Both the position numbers and the translations under genes were made by a program. A stretch of DNA of 64,000 nt, taken from NCBI RefSeq assembly GCF_027924605.1, contig NZ_AP027042.1:2085524-2149523 (forward strand), written 5' to 3'. The notes beneath the pieces are model-generated. The model searched no databases. It was not told the origin of the DNA and was given only the letters and a program-made list of their open reading frames with translations. How positions within the stretch are numbered: position 1 is the first letter of the stretch; the number at the start of each line of letters is the position of its first letter. Shown one piece after another: positions 8,245 to 17,425 of this stretch. This stretch comes from Dyella sp. GSA-30 (GTDB taxonomy: Bacteria; Pseudomonadota; Gammaproteobacteria; Xanthomonadales; Rhodanobacteraceae).

Positions 8245-8784
8245 ATGAGCCAGAACGCCAACCTGACCCCGTTTGAAATCCTCGCCCATTACGAGCGCCT
8301 GTCCCTGGCGCACGCCCTGGAGTCGTCGGACAAGCTCGAAGCCCCCGGGCTGTGGCGTGGTATCGGTTACCGCGCCGGCAGCCGTTCGTTCGTCAGCGGC
8401 ATCGACGAGATCAACGAACTGCTGGCGGTGCCGCCGCTGACCCCGGTGCCCGGAACGCAGACGTGGCTGCTTGGCATCGCCAACGTGCGCGGCAACCTGG
8501 TGCCGGTGATCGACCTGGCGCGCTTCCTGTTTGGCGAACGCACCGTGACCACCGAGCGCAGCCGCCTGCTGGTGGTGCGCCAGGGCGCGGGCAGCGTGGC
8601 CCTGCTGGTCGACGAAGTGTTCGGGCAGCGCACCGTCGACGCCGAGCAGCGCCGCGAAGCCGAGCCGGAAAGCGATCCACGCCTGACGCGTTTCGTCGAC
8701 GATCGCGTCGGCGAGCAGCGGCTGGGCTTGTTCAGCATGAATCGGCTGGTACGCGCGCCTGACTTTCGTCAGGCGGCGGCCTGA
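8245..8784 (+). CDS. pilI: CheW-like coupling protein PilI
   Basis: A 179-residue CheW-domain adaptor that links the receptor PilJ to the kinase ChpA. The CheW fold starts near residue 35: 'WRGIGYRAGSR' and 'VPPLTPVPGTQTWLLGIANVRGN', then 'LVPVIDLARFLFG' and 'LLVVRQGAGSVALLVDEVFG', with 'LGLFSMNRLVRAPDF' at the end. The order pilH-pilI-pilJ is the standard one. A 129-bp gap with two stable hairpins separates it from pilJ. Confidence 0.94.
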   Translation: MSQNANLTPFEILAHYERLSLAHALESSDKLEAPGLWRGIGYRAGSRSFVSGIDEINELLAVPPLTPVPGTQTWLLGIANVRGNLVPVIDLARFLFGERTVTTERSRLLVVRQGAGSVALLVDEVFGQRTVDAEQRREAEPESDPRLTRFVDDRVGEQRLGLFSMNRLVRAPDFRQAAA

Positions 8785-8845
8785 CGGCCAACACACAAGC
8801 TTGGGGTCCGGCGCCTGTTGCGGCCGGGAGATTGAATGGTTCGAA

Positions 8846-8888
8846 GGGGCGGTTCGGCCCCGGACATCGCCGGCGCAAAGCGCCGGCG
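8846..8888 (+). other. Two adjacent hairpins in the pilI-pilJ gap
   Basis: A GGGGC-loop-GCCCC stem (8846-8861) is followed by a perfect nine-bp stem with a three-base loop, CGCCGGCGC-AAA-GCGCCGGCG (8868-8888). The second hairpin ends about 25 bases before the pilJ start. There is no T tract, so a transcript-stability or processing role is likelier than termination. Confidence 0.6.
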
Positions 8889-8913
8889 CGGTGTAGACGG
8901 CGAGGTGAAGAGC

Positions 8914-10947
8914 ATGAGCACTACTGGGGGCGTCGGCAGGGAGCGCAACTATTCCGGCATCATTATCGGCGCGCTGCTGATCATGATCGGCTTTGCCGTG
9001 CTGGATTTTGTCCTGCTCACCATCAAGGCCGGTGAGGATCGCGAAGCGATCGGCCTGACCACGCAAATCCAGGTGCTTTCGCAGCAGACGGCCAAGTACG
9101 CCCTCGAAGCGGCGGACGGCAACGTCGAGTCGTTCAAGGAGCTGGAGAACAACCGCAACTCCATCGACTCGGCCGTGCAGCGCCTGAACAAGGGCGACTC
9201 CAAAGGCAGCATGCAGGCTTATGCCGACAACAACGCCTCGCCGACCGGCCGGGCGGTGTCCGCATTGAGCACCGCCTGGGGCCAGCTCGACGGCGACATC
9301 GGCAAGATTCTTTCGAACCGGGCCCTGGTGCTCGATTCGGCCCAGCGTGCCAGCACGCTTTCGCGCGAACTGCCGCTGCTGAACTCGTCCATGGAGCAGG
9401 TGGTGAACATCCTGCAGCAGCATGGCGGTAGCGCGGACCAGACCTATACCTCGGCCCGCCAGATGCTCCTGGCCGACCGTATGATCCGCCGAGTGCAGGA
9501 AGTGCTGCAGGGCGGCGATGCCTCCCAGCCCGCCGCCGACGGTCTGTCCCGCGATGGCCAGTTGTACGGCAGCGTGCTCAACGGCCTGCTCGCCGGTAAC
9601 TCGGACATCGGCGTGCGCTCGATGGGCGATGCCAACGCCCGCAAGATCCTGACCGACATGCAGGGCAAGTGGAACGACGTCCAGGACCCGGTCAACAAGC
9701 TGATCAGCGCGGCCGGCAACCTGAGCGACGTGAAGCGCGCCGGCAACCAGGCCTCGCTCGATTCGCAGAACGTGCTGCTGCGCGCGAACGAACTGGCCGA
9801 CCAGATCGGCAAGCTGCCGCTGCGCCGCCTGTTCCCGAACGTGTGGTGGGGCGTGCTCGGCGCCGGTGGCGCGGCGCTCTTCGCCGTGTTGCTCGTCGTG
9901 CAGCAGATCGGCGACCAGCGCCGCCGCTTCCGCGAGTCGACCGAACTCAACCAGCGTAACCAGGAGGCGATCATGCGCCTGCTGGACGAAATGGGCTCGC
10001 TCGCCGAAGGTGACCTGACGGTCAAGACCACGGTCACCGAGGACATTACCGGCGCGATCGCCGACTCGGTGAACTACGCGATCGACGAGTTGCGCACCCT
10101 GGTGACCACGATCAACGAGACCTCCGAGCAGGTGTCCTCCTCGGCACAGGAAACGCAGACCACCGCGCGCCATCTGGCCGACGCGGCCGAGCATCAGGCG
10201 CAGCGAATCAGCTCGGCGACCACGCTGATCAACCAGATCGCCAGCTCCATGGACGGCGTGTCCAAGGACTCGGCCGAATCGGCCGACGTGGCCGAGCGCT
10301 CAGTGCAGATCGCTTCGCGTGGCGCCGAAGTGGTGCGCGAAACGATCTCGGGCATGGACTCGATTCGCGACCAGATCCAGGAAACCTCCAAGCGTATTAA
10401 GCGCCTGGGTGAGTCCTCGCAGGAAATCGGTTCGATCGTGGAACTGATTAACGACATTGCCGAGCAGACCAACATCCTCGCCTTGAACGCCGCGATCCAG
10501 GCGGCCTCGGCGGGTGAAGCCGGCCGCGGTTTCGCGGTGGTGGCGGACGAAGTGCAGCGCCTCGCGGAACGCTCCGCGAGCGCGACCAAGCGAATCGAAA
10601 CGCTGGTGCAGACGATTCAGTCCGATACCAACGAAGCGGTGAACTCGATGGAACAGACCACCGCCGAAGTGGTGGCCGGTGCCCGCCTGGCCGAGGACGC
10701 CGGTAGCGCACTGGGCGACATCGAGCGCGTGTCGCACGATCTGTCCGCGCTGATTCAGAACATCTCCGCCGCGGCACGCCAGCAGTCGGCCGCCGCGACG
10801 GACATCTCGCAATCGATGAACGCGATTCAGGAAATTACTTCGCAGACCTCGCAGGGCGCGAGCCAGACGGCCGACTCGATCGGTTACCTGGCGCAGCTGG
10901 CGAGCGACCTGCGGCGTTCGGTGGCTCACTTCAAGCTGCCGGGTTGA
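8914..10947 (+). CDS. pilJ: Methyl-accepting chemotaxis protein PilJ
   Basis: The receptor of the Pil-Chp system, 677 residues, close to Pseudomonas PilJ. It has a first membrane helix at about residues 16-37 ([17 protein letters not shown]), a long periplasmic region with two PilJ-type sensor repeats, and a second helix at about 310-332. A HAMP segment follows, then a methyl-accepting signalling domain. The receptor hairpin tip is around residues 505-565, with '[19 protein letters not shown]' and '[18 protein letters not shown]'. ATG 8914 is chosen over 8836 because it has a GAGGTGAAG ribosome-binding site and removes 26 Arg/Gly-rich residues. The C-terminus lacks the CheR/CheB-tethering pentapeptide. 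Confidence 0.95.
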   Translation: MSTTGGVGRERNYSGIIIGALLIMIGFAVLDFVLLTIKAGEDREAIGLTTQIQVLSQQTAKYALEAADGNVESFKELENNRNSIDSAVQRLNKGDSKGSMQAYADNNASPTGRAVSALSTAWGQLDGDIGKILSNRALVLDSAQRASTLSRELPLLNSSMEQVVNILQQHGGSADQTYTSARQMLLADRMIRRVQEVLQGGDASQPAADGLSRDGQLYGSVLNGLLAGNSDIGVRSMGDANARKILTDMQGKWNDVQDPVNKLISAAGNLSDVKRAGNQASLDSQNVLLRANELADQIGKLPLRRLFPNVWWGVLGAGGAALFAVLLVVQQIGDQRRRFRESTELNQRNQEAIMRLLDEMGSLAEGDLTVKTTVTEDITGAIADSVNYAIDELRTLVTTINETSEQVSSSAQETQTTARHLADAAEHQAQRISSATTLINQIASSMDGVSKDSAESADVAERSVQIASRGAEVVRETISGMDSIRDQIQETSKRIKRLGESSQEIGSIVELINDIAEQTNILALNAAIQAASAGEAGRGFAVVADEVQRLAERSASATKRIETLVQTIQSDTNEAVNSMEQTTAEVVAGARLAEDAGSALGDIERVSHDLSALIQNISAAARQQSAAATDISQSMNAIQEITSQTSQGASQTADSIGYLAQLASDLRRSVAHFKLPG

Positions 10948-10951
10948 GACA

Positions 10952-11219
10952 TGAGCCTGCCCGATATCTCCGAGTGGCCCGCGCCAGAAGCTGTTTGCGC
11001 GCAAGACCAGGAAGAGCGAGAGAGTGTATGTCGATACACGACCGAGTGATGACGCAGGATTGCGTGCAAACAGATCTGGCCCGAAGGGTTGGCTCTCTGC
11101 GCCCGCCCATCGCCGACGCGTGGCTCGACCTGACAGACGGTCAGGCGCGTCGCCACGCGTCACCAATGGACGAGCGCAGAGAGCCAACGCGGGCTACTCG
11201 GAGATACCGGGCAGGCTCA
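10952..11219 (+). ncRNA. Multi-arm palindromic element between pilJ and chpA (candidate structured RNA)
   Basis: A basal stem pairs 10952-10982 with 11189-11219 (31 positions; 29 identical as DNA complements). Inside it are two arms. In arm A, 10984-10988 pairs with 11075-11079 and 10991-11004 pairs with 11060-11073; it is capped by GTGTAT-GTCG-ATACAC at 11024-11039. In arm B, 11088-11110 pairs with 11166-11188 (21 of 23) and 11115-11123 pairs with 11153-11161 (9 of 9); it is capped by CCTGAC-AGACG-GTCAGG at 11129-11145. The result is a three-way junction using most of the 268 bases. Short ORFs across it show no protein family. It starts five bases after the pilJ stop and ends 62 bases before chpA, so it is transcribed within the operon. 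It could instead be a decayed palindromic mobile element. The pairing is directly visible; function is unknown. Confidence 0.7.
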
Positions 11220-11281
11220 ATGACAGGGGGCAACCTCAACGGTTGCGAGACGCGTTACAGCGCGGCCGCTGAGATGGGCGT

Positions 11282-14200
11282 ATGAGACTTCAAGACCACA
11301 TCGATTTCACCACGCTGCAGTGGGTCAAGCCCGAGCTTGACGAGACGCTGGCGCTCGCGCGTGAAGCGCTGGAGTCCTACGTCGACAACCCGGGCAACCG
11401 CGATGTCATGCGCTCATGCGCGGACAGCCTGCACCAGGTGCAGGGCACCTTGCGCATGGTCGAGCTCTACGGCGCCGCGATGGTCGCCGAGGAGATGGAA
11501 ACCCTCGCCATCTCGCTGCTCGAAGACCACGTTGTCCAACGCGAAGACGCCTATGCCGCGCTGATGCGCGGCCTGATGCAGCTGCCCGATTACCTGGAGC
11601 GTTTGTCCAGCGGCCACCGTGACGTACCGGTGGTGTTGCTGCCGTTGCTCAACGACCTGCGTTCGAGCCGTGGCCAGCAGGCGCTGCACGAATCGGCGTT
11701 GTTCAGTCCCAATCTCGAAGCCGTGCTGCCGCCGGAAGCGCCGGGCGCGGCCACCAAGGAAATCGCCGACCACAAGCGTGGCGAAATCGCCGAGCTGCGC
11801 GTGCGTTTCCAGCAGCAGTTGCTGGCGTGGTTCCGTGGCCAGTCCGAAGGTGGCCTGGCCGGCATGCGCCAGATGCTCGATGCGATCAGTGCGCGTTGCT
11901 ACAGCATTCCCGGTCGCCGTCTGTGGTGGATCGCCTCGGGTGTGCTCGAAGGTTTGCAGCAGGGCGTGCTCAAGCAGCAGGCGAGCGAAGTACGCCAGTT
12001 GATCGGCAAGGTCGATCGCAGCATTCGTCAGTTGATCGAACAGGGCGAAGGCCATATGCGCGGCGGCGACGCCGACGAACTGGCGCGCAAGCTCCTGTAC
12101 GTGGTGGCGCAGTCCAAGCAGCGCACGCCGCAGATGGCGTTGCTCGCCAAGACCTATGCGCTCGATGCCTTGCTGCCCGACGCCAGCGAGCTGGAACATG
12201 CGCGCGGCTCGATGTCCGGGCACAACCGTGCCTTGCTCGACTCGGTCTCGCGTGCACTCAAGGACGATCTGCTGCGCGTCAAGGAAGCGCTGGATCTGTT
12301 CCTGCGCCAGGCCAACGCCGACCCGGCCCAACTGTCTGGCCAGATCGATATCCTCGAACGCGTCGGCGACACGCTGGGCATGCTTGCCCTGGGCGTGCCG
12401 CGCCGTGTCGTCAACGAACAGCGCCGCGTGCTGGACGAAATCGCCAACCGTATGCGCGCGCCGGACGAAGAGATCCTGCTCGATGTCGCCGGTGCGTTGC
12501 TTTACGTCGAAGCGTCTCTGGACGACCACATCGAAAGCCTTGGCGCCGAAGACGAGTCGGCCAGCGATTCGAATACGGCCATGCTGCCGCGTAGCGAAGC
12601 GCGCCACATCCTTGCCACCCTGATGCATGAGGCGATCGCCAACACCAGCAAGGTGAAGGAATCGATCGTCGCCTTCGTCGAGTCGGGTTGGCAGCATCAG
12701 GAGCTGACCGAAAGCGGCCCGCTGATGGATGAGGTTGCCGGCGCTCTGCGCATGCTTTCCGCGCCGCGGCCGGCTGAACTGGCCGAAGGCATCGGCCGTT
12801 TTATCGGCAACGAGTTGCTCAGCGATCGTCGCGTACCCAGTAGCGTGCAGATGGACCATCTGGCTGACGCTTTGGCTGCGCTGGAGTATTACCTCGAAGC
12901 CGCGCGCGAACACCGCGGTGGCCTGGAACACATTCTCGACGTAGCCGAGCACAGCCTGAGCAAGCTCGGTTACTGGCCGCCGCCTGCCGCGCGCGCGCCG
13001 GTCGAGGAAGCGCCGCTGGATCTGGCCGCTACGCCTGCGGCCACTACGCTCGATTTCTCCGGGCAACCGGATCTGTCCGAAACGGTCAGCCTGGCCGACG
13101 GCGTGGATCCGACGCGTCTGTTTATCGGTTCGCAAGAAGCCTTGCCGACCGCGCAGCACGACATCGCCGGCATGCGCCTGGCCGACACCGAACATCTCGG
13201 TGGCAGCGCCGCGCCGATATCGGACGACGCCGACTGGATGGAAATCGAAGAGGAAATCTTCGAGCAGGTGCCCGTGTCGGGCGCGCTGGCGTTCAACGCC
13301 GGCTTCCATGCCAGCACCGAAGGCATTGATGATGAGATTCGCGAAATCTTCCTGGAGGAAATGCAGGAAGAAATCGACAACCTCTACACCGCGCAGAAGC
13401 AGTGGCTGTCCGATGTCACGCAGCGCGATGCATTGACCTCGATCCGCCGCTCCTTCCACACCCTCAAGGGCTCGGGCCGCCTGGTCGGCGCCAGCCTGCT
13501 CGGCGAGTTCGGGTGGAAGGTCGAAAACATGCTCAACCGCGTGCTCGATGCATCGATCGAGCCGCATGAAGGCGTACAGGAACTGGTGCGTCACGCCATC
13601 GATGCCTTGCCGCAATTGCTGCAGGCGCTGAAGGACGACCACCAGCCGACCGCGCCGCTCGCCGCGATCATGGATACCGCCGACCGTCTGGCCGGTGGCC
13701 ACGAAAACGCGCGTATCAGCGACTTTGTCGTCGGCCCGACCGAAACCGTCCGTCGCGTCGTGCGCCGTCGCGTGCCGCGTCTGGATGCGGCCGCCGATGC
13801 CGTACCGGCCGCCGCGCTGGCCGAGGTCGAGCGCACGCCGGCCGAGCCGGTATTCGAGCCCGTTCCCGAAGCCTATGCCGCACCGGTGTTGCCGCCGGTC
13901 GATCCGGTCTTGCTGGAAATCCTGCGCAGCGAAGTGGCGCAGTACCTGCAGACCATCCGCAACACGATCAACCGCGTCGACGGCGAAGTAAAGGTCGACG
14001 ACGGCCTGCTGCGCGCCGTGCATACGCTGCACGGTGCGATCGCGATGGTCGACATCCCGCTGCTGACGCAGTTGCTGTCGCCGTTGGAAAGCCTGCTTAA
14101 GCGTCTGCGTGCTGCCGGCCAGCCGCTGTCGATCGAAGGCGTGAGCCTGCTCGCGCGCAGTGCCGACGCGGTCGACTATGTGATGGGCCAGTTCGACAAC

Positions 14201-17200
14201 GCCAACCCGCAGTTGCCGGATCTGGAAGCGTTGATCGCACGCATTGTCGACCTGCGCGATAGCCAGCCCGAGCCCCAAGTGGCGCACGTGTTGTTCGAGC
14301 CGCAGGAAGACGAGATCGAGCAGGACGAAACGGAAGCGCGCGAAGCGGCTCCGCCCGCCGAGGCGCCCGCCGCCGCGCCGTCGCCGGAAGACGAACATCA
14401 CAACGCCTACGCTGCCGAACTGCTGGCCGCGCTCGATGCATTCGAGCTCGATGCCGCCAACGAGGCCGAACTCGATGCGCCAGCACCGATCGTCAAGACC
14501 GGTCATGGTGATGAGGAAGACGACTTTGCGGCACTGTTCGGCGACCTGATCGAAGAGGACGCGAGCGAGCCCTCGACCGATGCCGCTACGCACGAGCAGG
14601 CGCCGACTGATGTCGAATCGTTTGCCGTGGCGCCGGTCGAGATCGAACCGGTGTTGACCGATATCCCGCTCGAAGCGGAGTCGGCCGACAACGTTACGCA
14701 TACCTTCGTCCCCGAAGTGATTCAGGACGTTTCCGACCTGCCGTTGATCGAAGAAGAATCGGCACTGACCGATTCCAGCGAACTGGTTTCCCTGCACGAA
14801 GCACTGCAACACACGGAAGAAACGCAGCCGGCCGCGCTGCACGACGAGCCGGTTGTCGAGGCCATTCCAGCCATCGACGCCGACGCCGAAGCCCAGCTGC
14901 TGCGCGAAATCGAAGCGGCCGAAGCGAACCTCGCCGCTGCTGAAGCTTCGGTGGAACTGCCGGCAGTCGAAGCGCTTGCCGAACCGGCGGTCGAAGAAGT
15001 TCACGCCGTCAAAGCGCCGGTTGAAGAGGCCGTTGAAGAAGTCCCGGCTGCCAACGAAAGCAACGCGGCGATGGTCTACGGCCAGATCGACCCCGATCTG
15101 CTTGAGATCTTTATCGAAGAAGGTCGCGAGATCCTCGACCACGCCGATGGTGTGCTGGCGCAGTGGCGTGCCGAGCCGACCGAGCTCGAGCATGTCGCCA
15201 GCCTGCAGCGCGACCTGCACACCCTCAAGGGCGGTGCACGCATTGCCGGCATGCTCGCGGTGGGCGATCTCACCCACGCGATCGAAACCCTGCTCGAACG
15301 GCCGGTCGGCCAGCACACGCTGCAAGCGAGCGAGCTGATCTCCGCGCTGGAAGGCGGCTTCGACCAGTTGCACCTGCTGGTGCAGCGCGTGTCGCAGGGC
15401 CGTCCGATCGAGTACCCGCAGGCGATGATCGATCGCTTCCTCGAACTGTCGGGCGAGACCAGCGTCGAAGAGGCTGTGCCGCCGCCGGCTATCGCGCCGC
15501 TGCGCGTGGACCTGCCGGAACTGCTGCCCGAAGAGGGTCAGGAAGAAGAAAACCGCGGACCGCAGGAACAGATCCGCGTTCGCGCAGAACTGCTCGACAG
15601 CCTCGTCAACCATGCCGGCGAGGTGGCGATCTACCGTTCGCGCCTCGAACAGCAGGTGGCTGGCTACCGCTTCAACCTGGTTGAACTCGACCAGACCGTG
15701 CAACGTCTGCGCAGCCAGCTGCGCATGCTCGAAATCGAAACCGAAGCACAGATCATCGCGCGCTTCCAGCGCGAGCATCGCGAGGCCGGCCTGTCCGTCT
15801 TCGATCCGCTCGAGCTCGACCGTTACTCGCAGCTGCAGCAGTACTCGCGTGCGCTGGCCGAGTCGGTCTCGGACTTGGTCTCGATTCAGAACATGCTCGA
15901 CGAGTTGACCCGTCAGGCCGAAACGCTGCTGATCCAGCAGTCGCGCGTCAGTTCCGAACTACAGGACGGCTTGCTGCGCACGCGCATGCTGCCGTTCGAC
16001 ACGATGGTGCCGAACCTGCGCCGCACGCTGCGCCAGGCCGCACAAGATCAGGGCAAGGGCGCCCAGCTGTACGTGGAAGGTGCCCACGGCGAAATGGATC
16101 GCAACCTGCTCGACCGTATCAAGGCACCGTTCGAACACATGCTGCGTAACGCGGTTGCGCACGGCATCGAAACGCCGGCCGAACGTCGCAAGGCGGGCAA
16201 GCCGGAAGAGGGCGCGGTACGCATCCGCGTCGCGCGCGAAGCTACCGAGGTGGTGGTACGCGTGACCGACGACGGTCGCGGTCTCGATCGTGAGGCCATT
16301 CGCAAGCGCGGCGTGGAGCGCGGTTTGCTGCGCGCCGAGTCGAACCCGAGCGATGACCAGATCCTGCAGCTGATCACCCAGACCGGCTTCTCCACCGCCA
16401 GCGAAGTCACCCAGCTGGCCGGTCGCGGTGTCGGCATGGACGTGGTCGCCAACGAGATCAAGCAGCTCGGCGGTTCGCTCGCGATCGATTCGCAACAGGG
16501 CAAGGGCACTACCTTTGTGCTGCGCCTGCCGTTCACGCTCGCGGTGACCCAGGCCATCCTGGTGCGCATCGGCGAGTCGAACTTCGCCATCCCGATGACC
16601 TCGGTACAAGGCGTTGCCCGTATCACGCCGGCCGAACTGGTCGTGCGCATGGCCGAGCCGAACCCGACCTTCGAGTATGGCGGCGAGCAGTACGGCATCC
16701 ACGATCTTTCCGAACTGCTTGGCCTGGTACCGAATCACGCGCTGGACGAAGTCCAGTTGCCGCTGCTGCTCACCCGCGCCGGTGACCTGCGTGCCGCGAT
16801 CCGCATCGATGCCGTCATCGGCTCGCGCGAAATCGTGGTCAAGTCGGTCGGCCCGCAGGTCAGCTCGGTGCCGGGTATTCTCGGCGCTACCATCATGGGC
16901 GACGGCTCGGTGCTGGTCATTCTCGACCTCGCGCCGCTGGTGCGTCATGGCATCGTGCGCCGCGAACAGCGCCTGAGCGAAGGCCTGAGCGCCATCCAGA
17001 CGCCGGTGGTCGAGGAAATTCGCACCAAGCCGCTGATCATGGTGGTCGACGATTCGATCACCATGCGCAAGGTCACCGGTCGCGTGCTGGAGCGTCACGA
17101 GTACGAAGTCAGCACCGCGAAGGACGGCGTCGACGCCGTCGAGAAGCTGCATGACCGCGTGCCCGACCTGATGCTGCTCGATATCGAGATGCCGCGTATG

Positions 17201-17425
17201 GACGGCTACGAGCTGGCCACCCATATGAAGGCCGATCCGCGTCTGCGCAACGTGCCGATCATCATGATTACCTCGCGTACCGGCGATAAGCATCGTCAGC
17301 GTGCCTTCGACATCGGCGTCGATCGCTACCTCGGCAAGCCGTATCAGGAAGCCGAGCTGCTGATGCAGATCAACGAAGTGCTGGAACAGCGTGCGATGGC
17401 CGCAGTGGAGTCGATCGATGAGTGA
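11282..17425 (+). CDS. chpA: Hybrid chemotaxis histidine kinase ChpA (PilL)
   Basis: The central kinase of the Pil-Chp system, 2047 residues. Three phosphotransfer histidines are clear: His726 ('FHTLKGSGRL'), His914 ('VHTLHGAIAM') and His1313 ('LHTLKGGARI'). Long acidic Ala/Glu linkers lie between them. The CheA-like catalytic core follows: N-box 'HMLRNAVAHGIE' near 1620, 'VTDDGRGLD' near 1660 and 'GRGVGMDVV' near 1715. Next come a CheW-like regulatory domain and a C-terminal receiver with Asp1967 in 'LLDIEMPRMDG' and Lys in 'YLGKPY'. The N-terminal 700 residues are helical and Hpt-like but without an obvious active histidine. It is shorter than Pseudomonas ChpA (about 2470). Its 3' end overlaps the next gene by eight bases. 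Confidence 0.95.
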   Translation: MRLQDHIDFTTLQWVKPELDETLALAREALESYVDNPGNRDVMRSCADSLHQVQGTLRMVELYGAAMVAEEMETLAISLLEDHVVQREDAYAALMRGLMQLPDYLERLSSGHRDVPVVLLPLLNDLRSSRGQQALHESALFSPNLEAVLPPEAPGAATKEIADHKRGEIAELRVRFQQQLLAWFRGQSEGGLAGMRQMLDAISARCYSIPGRRLWWIASGVLEGLQQGVLKQQASEVRQLIGKVDRSIRQLIEQGEGHMRGGDADELARKLLYVVAQSKQRTPQMALLAKTYALDALLPDASELEHARGSMSGHNRALLDSVSRALKDDLLRVKEALDLFLRQANADPAQLSGQIDILERVGDTLGMLALGVPRRVVNEQRRVLDEIANRMRAPDEEILLDVAGALLYVEASLDDHIESLGAEDESASDSNTAMLPRSEARHILATLMHEAIANTSKVKESIVAFVESGWQHQELTESGPLMDEVAGALRMLSAPRPAELAEGIGRFIGNELLSDRRVPSSVQMDHLADALAALEYYLEAAREHRGGLEHILDVAEHSLSKLGYWPPPAARAPVEEAPLDLAATPAATTLDFSGQPDLSETVSLADGVDPTRLFIGSQEALPTAQHDIAGMRLADTEHLGGSAAPISDDADWMEIEEEIFEQVPVSGALAFNAGFHASTEGIDDEIREIFLEEMQEEIDNLYTAQKQWLSDVTQRDALTSIRRSFHTLKGSGRLVGASLLGEFGWKVENMLNRVLDASIEPHEGVQELVRHAIDALPQLLQALKDDHQPTAPLAAIMDTADRLAGGHENARISDFVVGPTETVRRVVRRRVPRLDAAADAVPAAALAEVERTPAEPVFEPVPEAYAAPVLPPVDPVLLEILRSEVAQYLQTIRNTINRVDGEVKVDDGLLRAVHTLHGAIAMVDIPLLTQLLSPLESLLKRLRAAGQPLSIEGVSLLARSADAVDYVMGQFDNANPQLPDLEALIARIVDLRDSQPEPQVAHVLFEPQEDEIEQDETEAREAAPPAEAPAAAPSPEDEHHNAYAAELLAALDAFELDAANEAELDAPAPIVKTGHGDEEDDFAALFGDLIEEDASEPSTDAATHEQAPTDVESFAVAPVEIEPVLTDIPLEAESADNVTHTFVPEVIQDVSDLPLIEEESALTDSSELVSLHEALQHTEETQPAALHDEPVVEAIPAIDADAEAQLLREIEAAEANLAAAEASVELPAVEALAEPAVEEVHAVKAPVEEAVEEVPAANESNAAMVYGQIDPDLLEIFIEEGREILDHADGVLAQWRAEPTELEHVASLQRDLHTLKGGARIAGMLAVGDLTHAIETLLERPVGQHTLQASELISALEGGFDQLHLLVQRVSQGRPIEYPQAMIDRFLELSGETSVEEAVPPPAIAPLRVDLPELLPEEGQEEENRGPQEQIRVRAELLDSLVNHAGEVAIYRSRLEQQVAGYRFNLVELDQTVQRLRSQLRMLEIETEAQIIARFQREHREAGLSVFDPLELDRYSQLQQYSRALAESVSDLVSIQNMLDELTRQAETLLIQQSRVSSELQDGLLRTRMLPFDTMVPNLRRTLRQAAQDQGKGAQLYVEGAHGEMDRNLLDRIKAPFEHMLRNAVAHGIETPAERRKAGKPEEGAVRIRVAREATEVVVRVTDDGRGLDREAIRKRGVERGLLRAESNPSDDQILQLITQTGFSTASEVTQLAGRGVGMDVVANEIKQLGGSLAIDSQQGKGTTFVLRLPFTLAVTQAILVRIGESNFAIPMTSVQGVARITPAELVVRMAEPNPTFEYGGEQYGIHDLSELLGLVPNHALDEVQLPLLLTRAGDLRAAIRIDAVIGSREIVVKSVGPQVSSVPGILGATIMGDGSVLVILDLAPLVRHGIVRREQRLSEGLSAIQTPVVEEIRTKPLIMVVDDSITMRKVTGRVLERHEYEVSTAKDGVDAVEKLHDRVPDLMLLDIEMPRMDGYELATHMKADPRLRNVPIIMITSRTGDKHRQRAFDIGVDRYLGKPYQEAELLMQINEVLEQRAMAAVESIDE

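Noticed and set aside
8206-10194. A 662-codon minus-strand frame across pilI and pilJ
   Set aside because: Its translation has no family features and lies opposite two clearly identified chemotaxis genes.
10952-11219. A classical MITE with target-site duplication
   Set aside because: The inverted ends are clear, but I could not find a convincing immediate direct repeat flanking them. The possibility is left open, not asserted.
10948-11281. A retron or group II intron RNA in the pilJ-chpA gap
   Set aside because: There is no reverse transcriptase nearby, and the expected intron domain V or retron a1/a2 layout could not be recognised. The element is kept as an unclassified structured region.
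10944-11285. A pilK remnant or small protein in the pilJ-chpA gap
   Set aside because: Frames across the gap show no CheR methyltransferase motif. The palindromic organisation explains the sequence better than coding decay.
11414-15778. A 1454-codon open frame on the minus strand inside chpA
   Set aside because: It is opposite a gene with intact Hpt, ATPase, CheW and receiver motifs. Long antiparallel frames are a by-product of high-GC codon bias, and its translation is His/Arg/Asp-rich without any domain.
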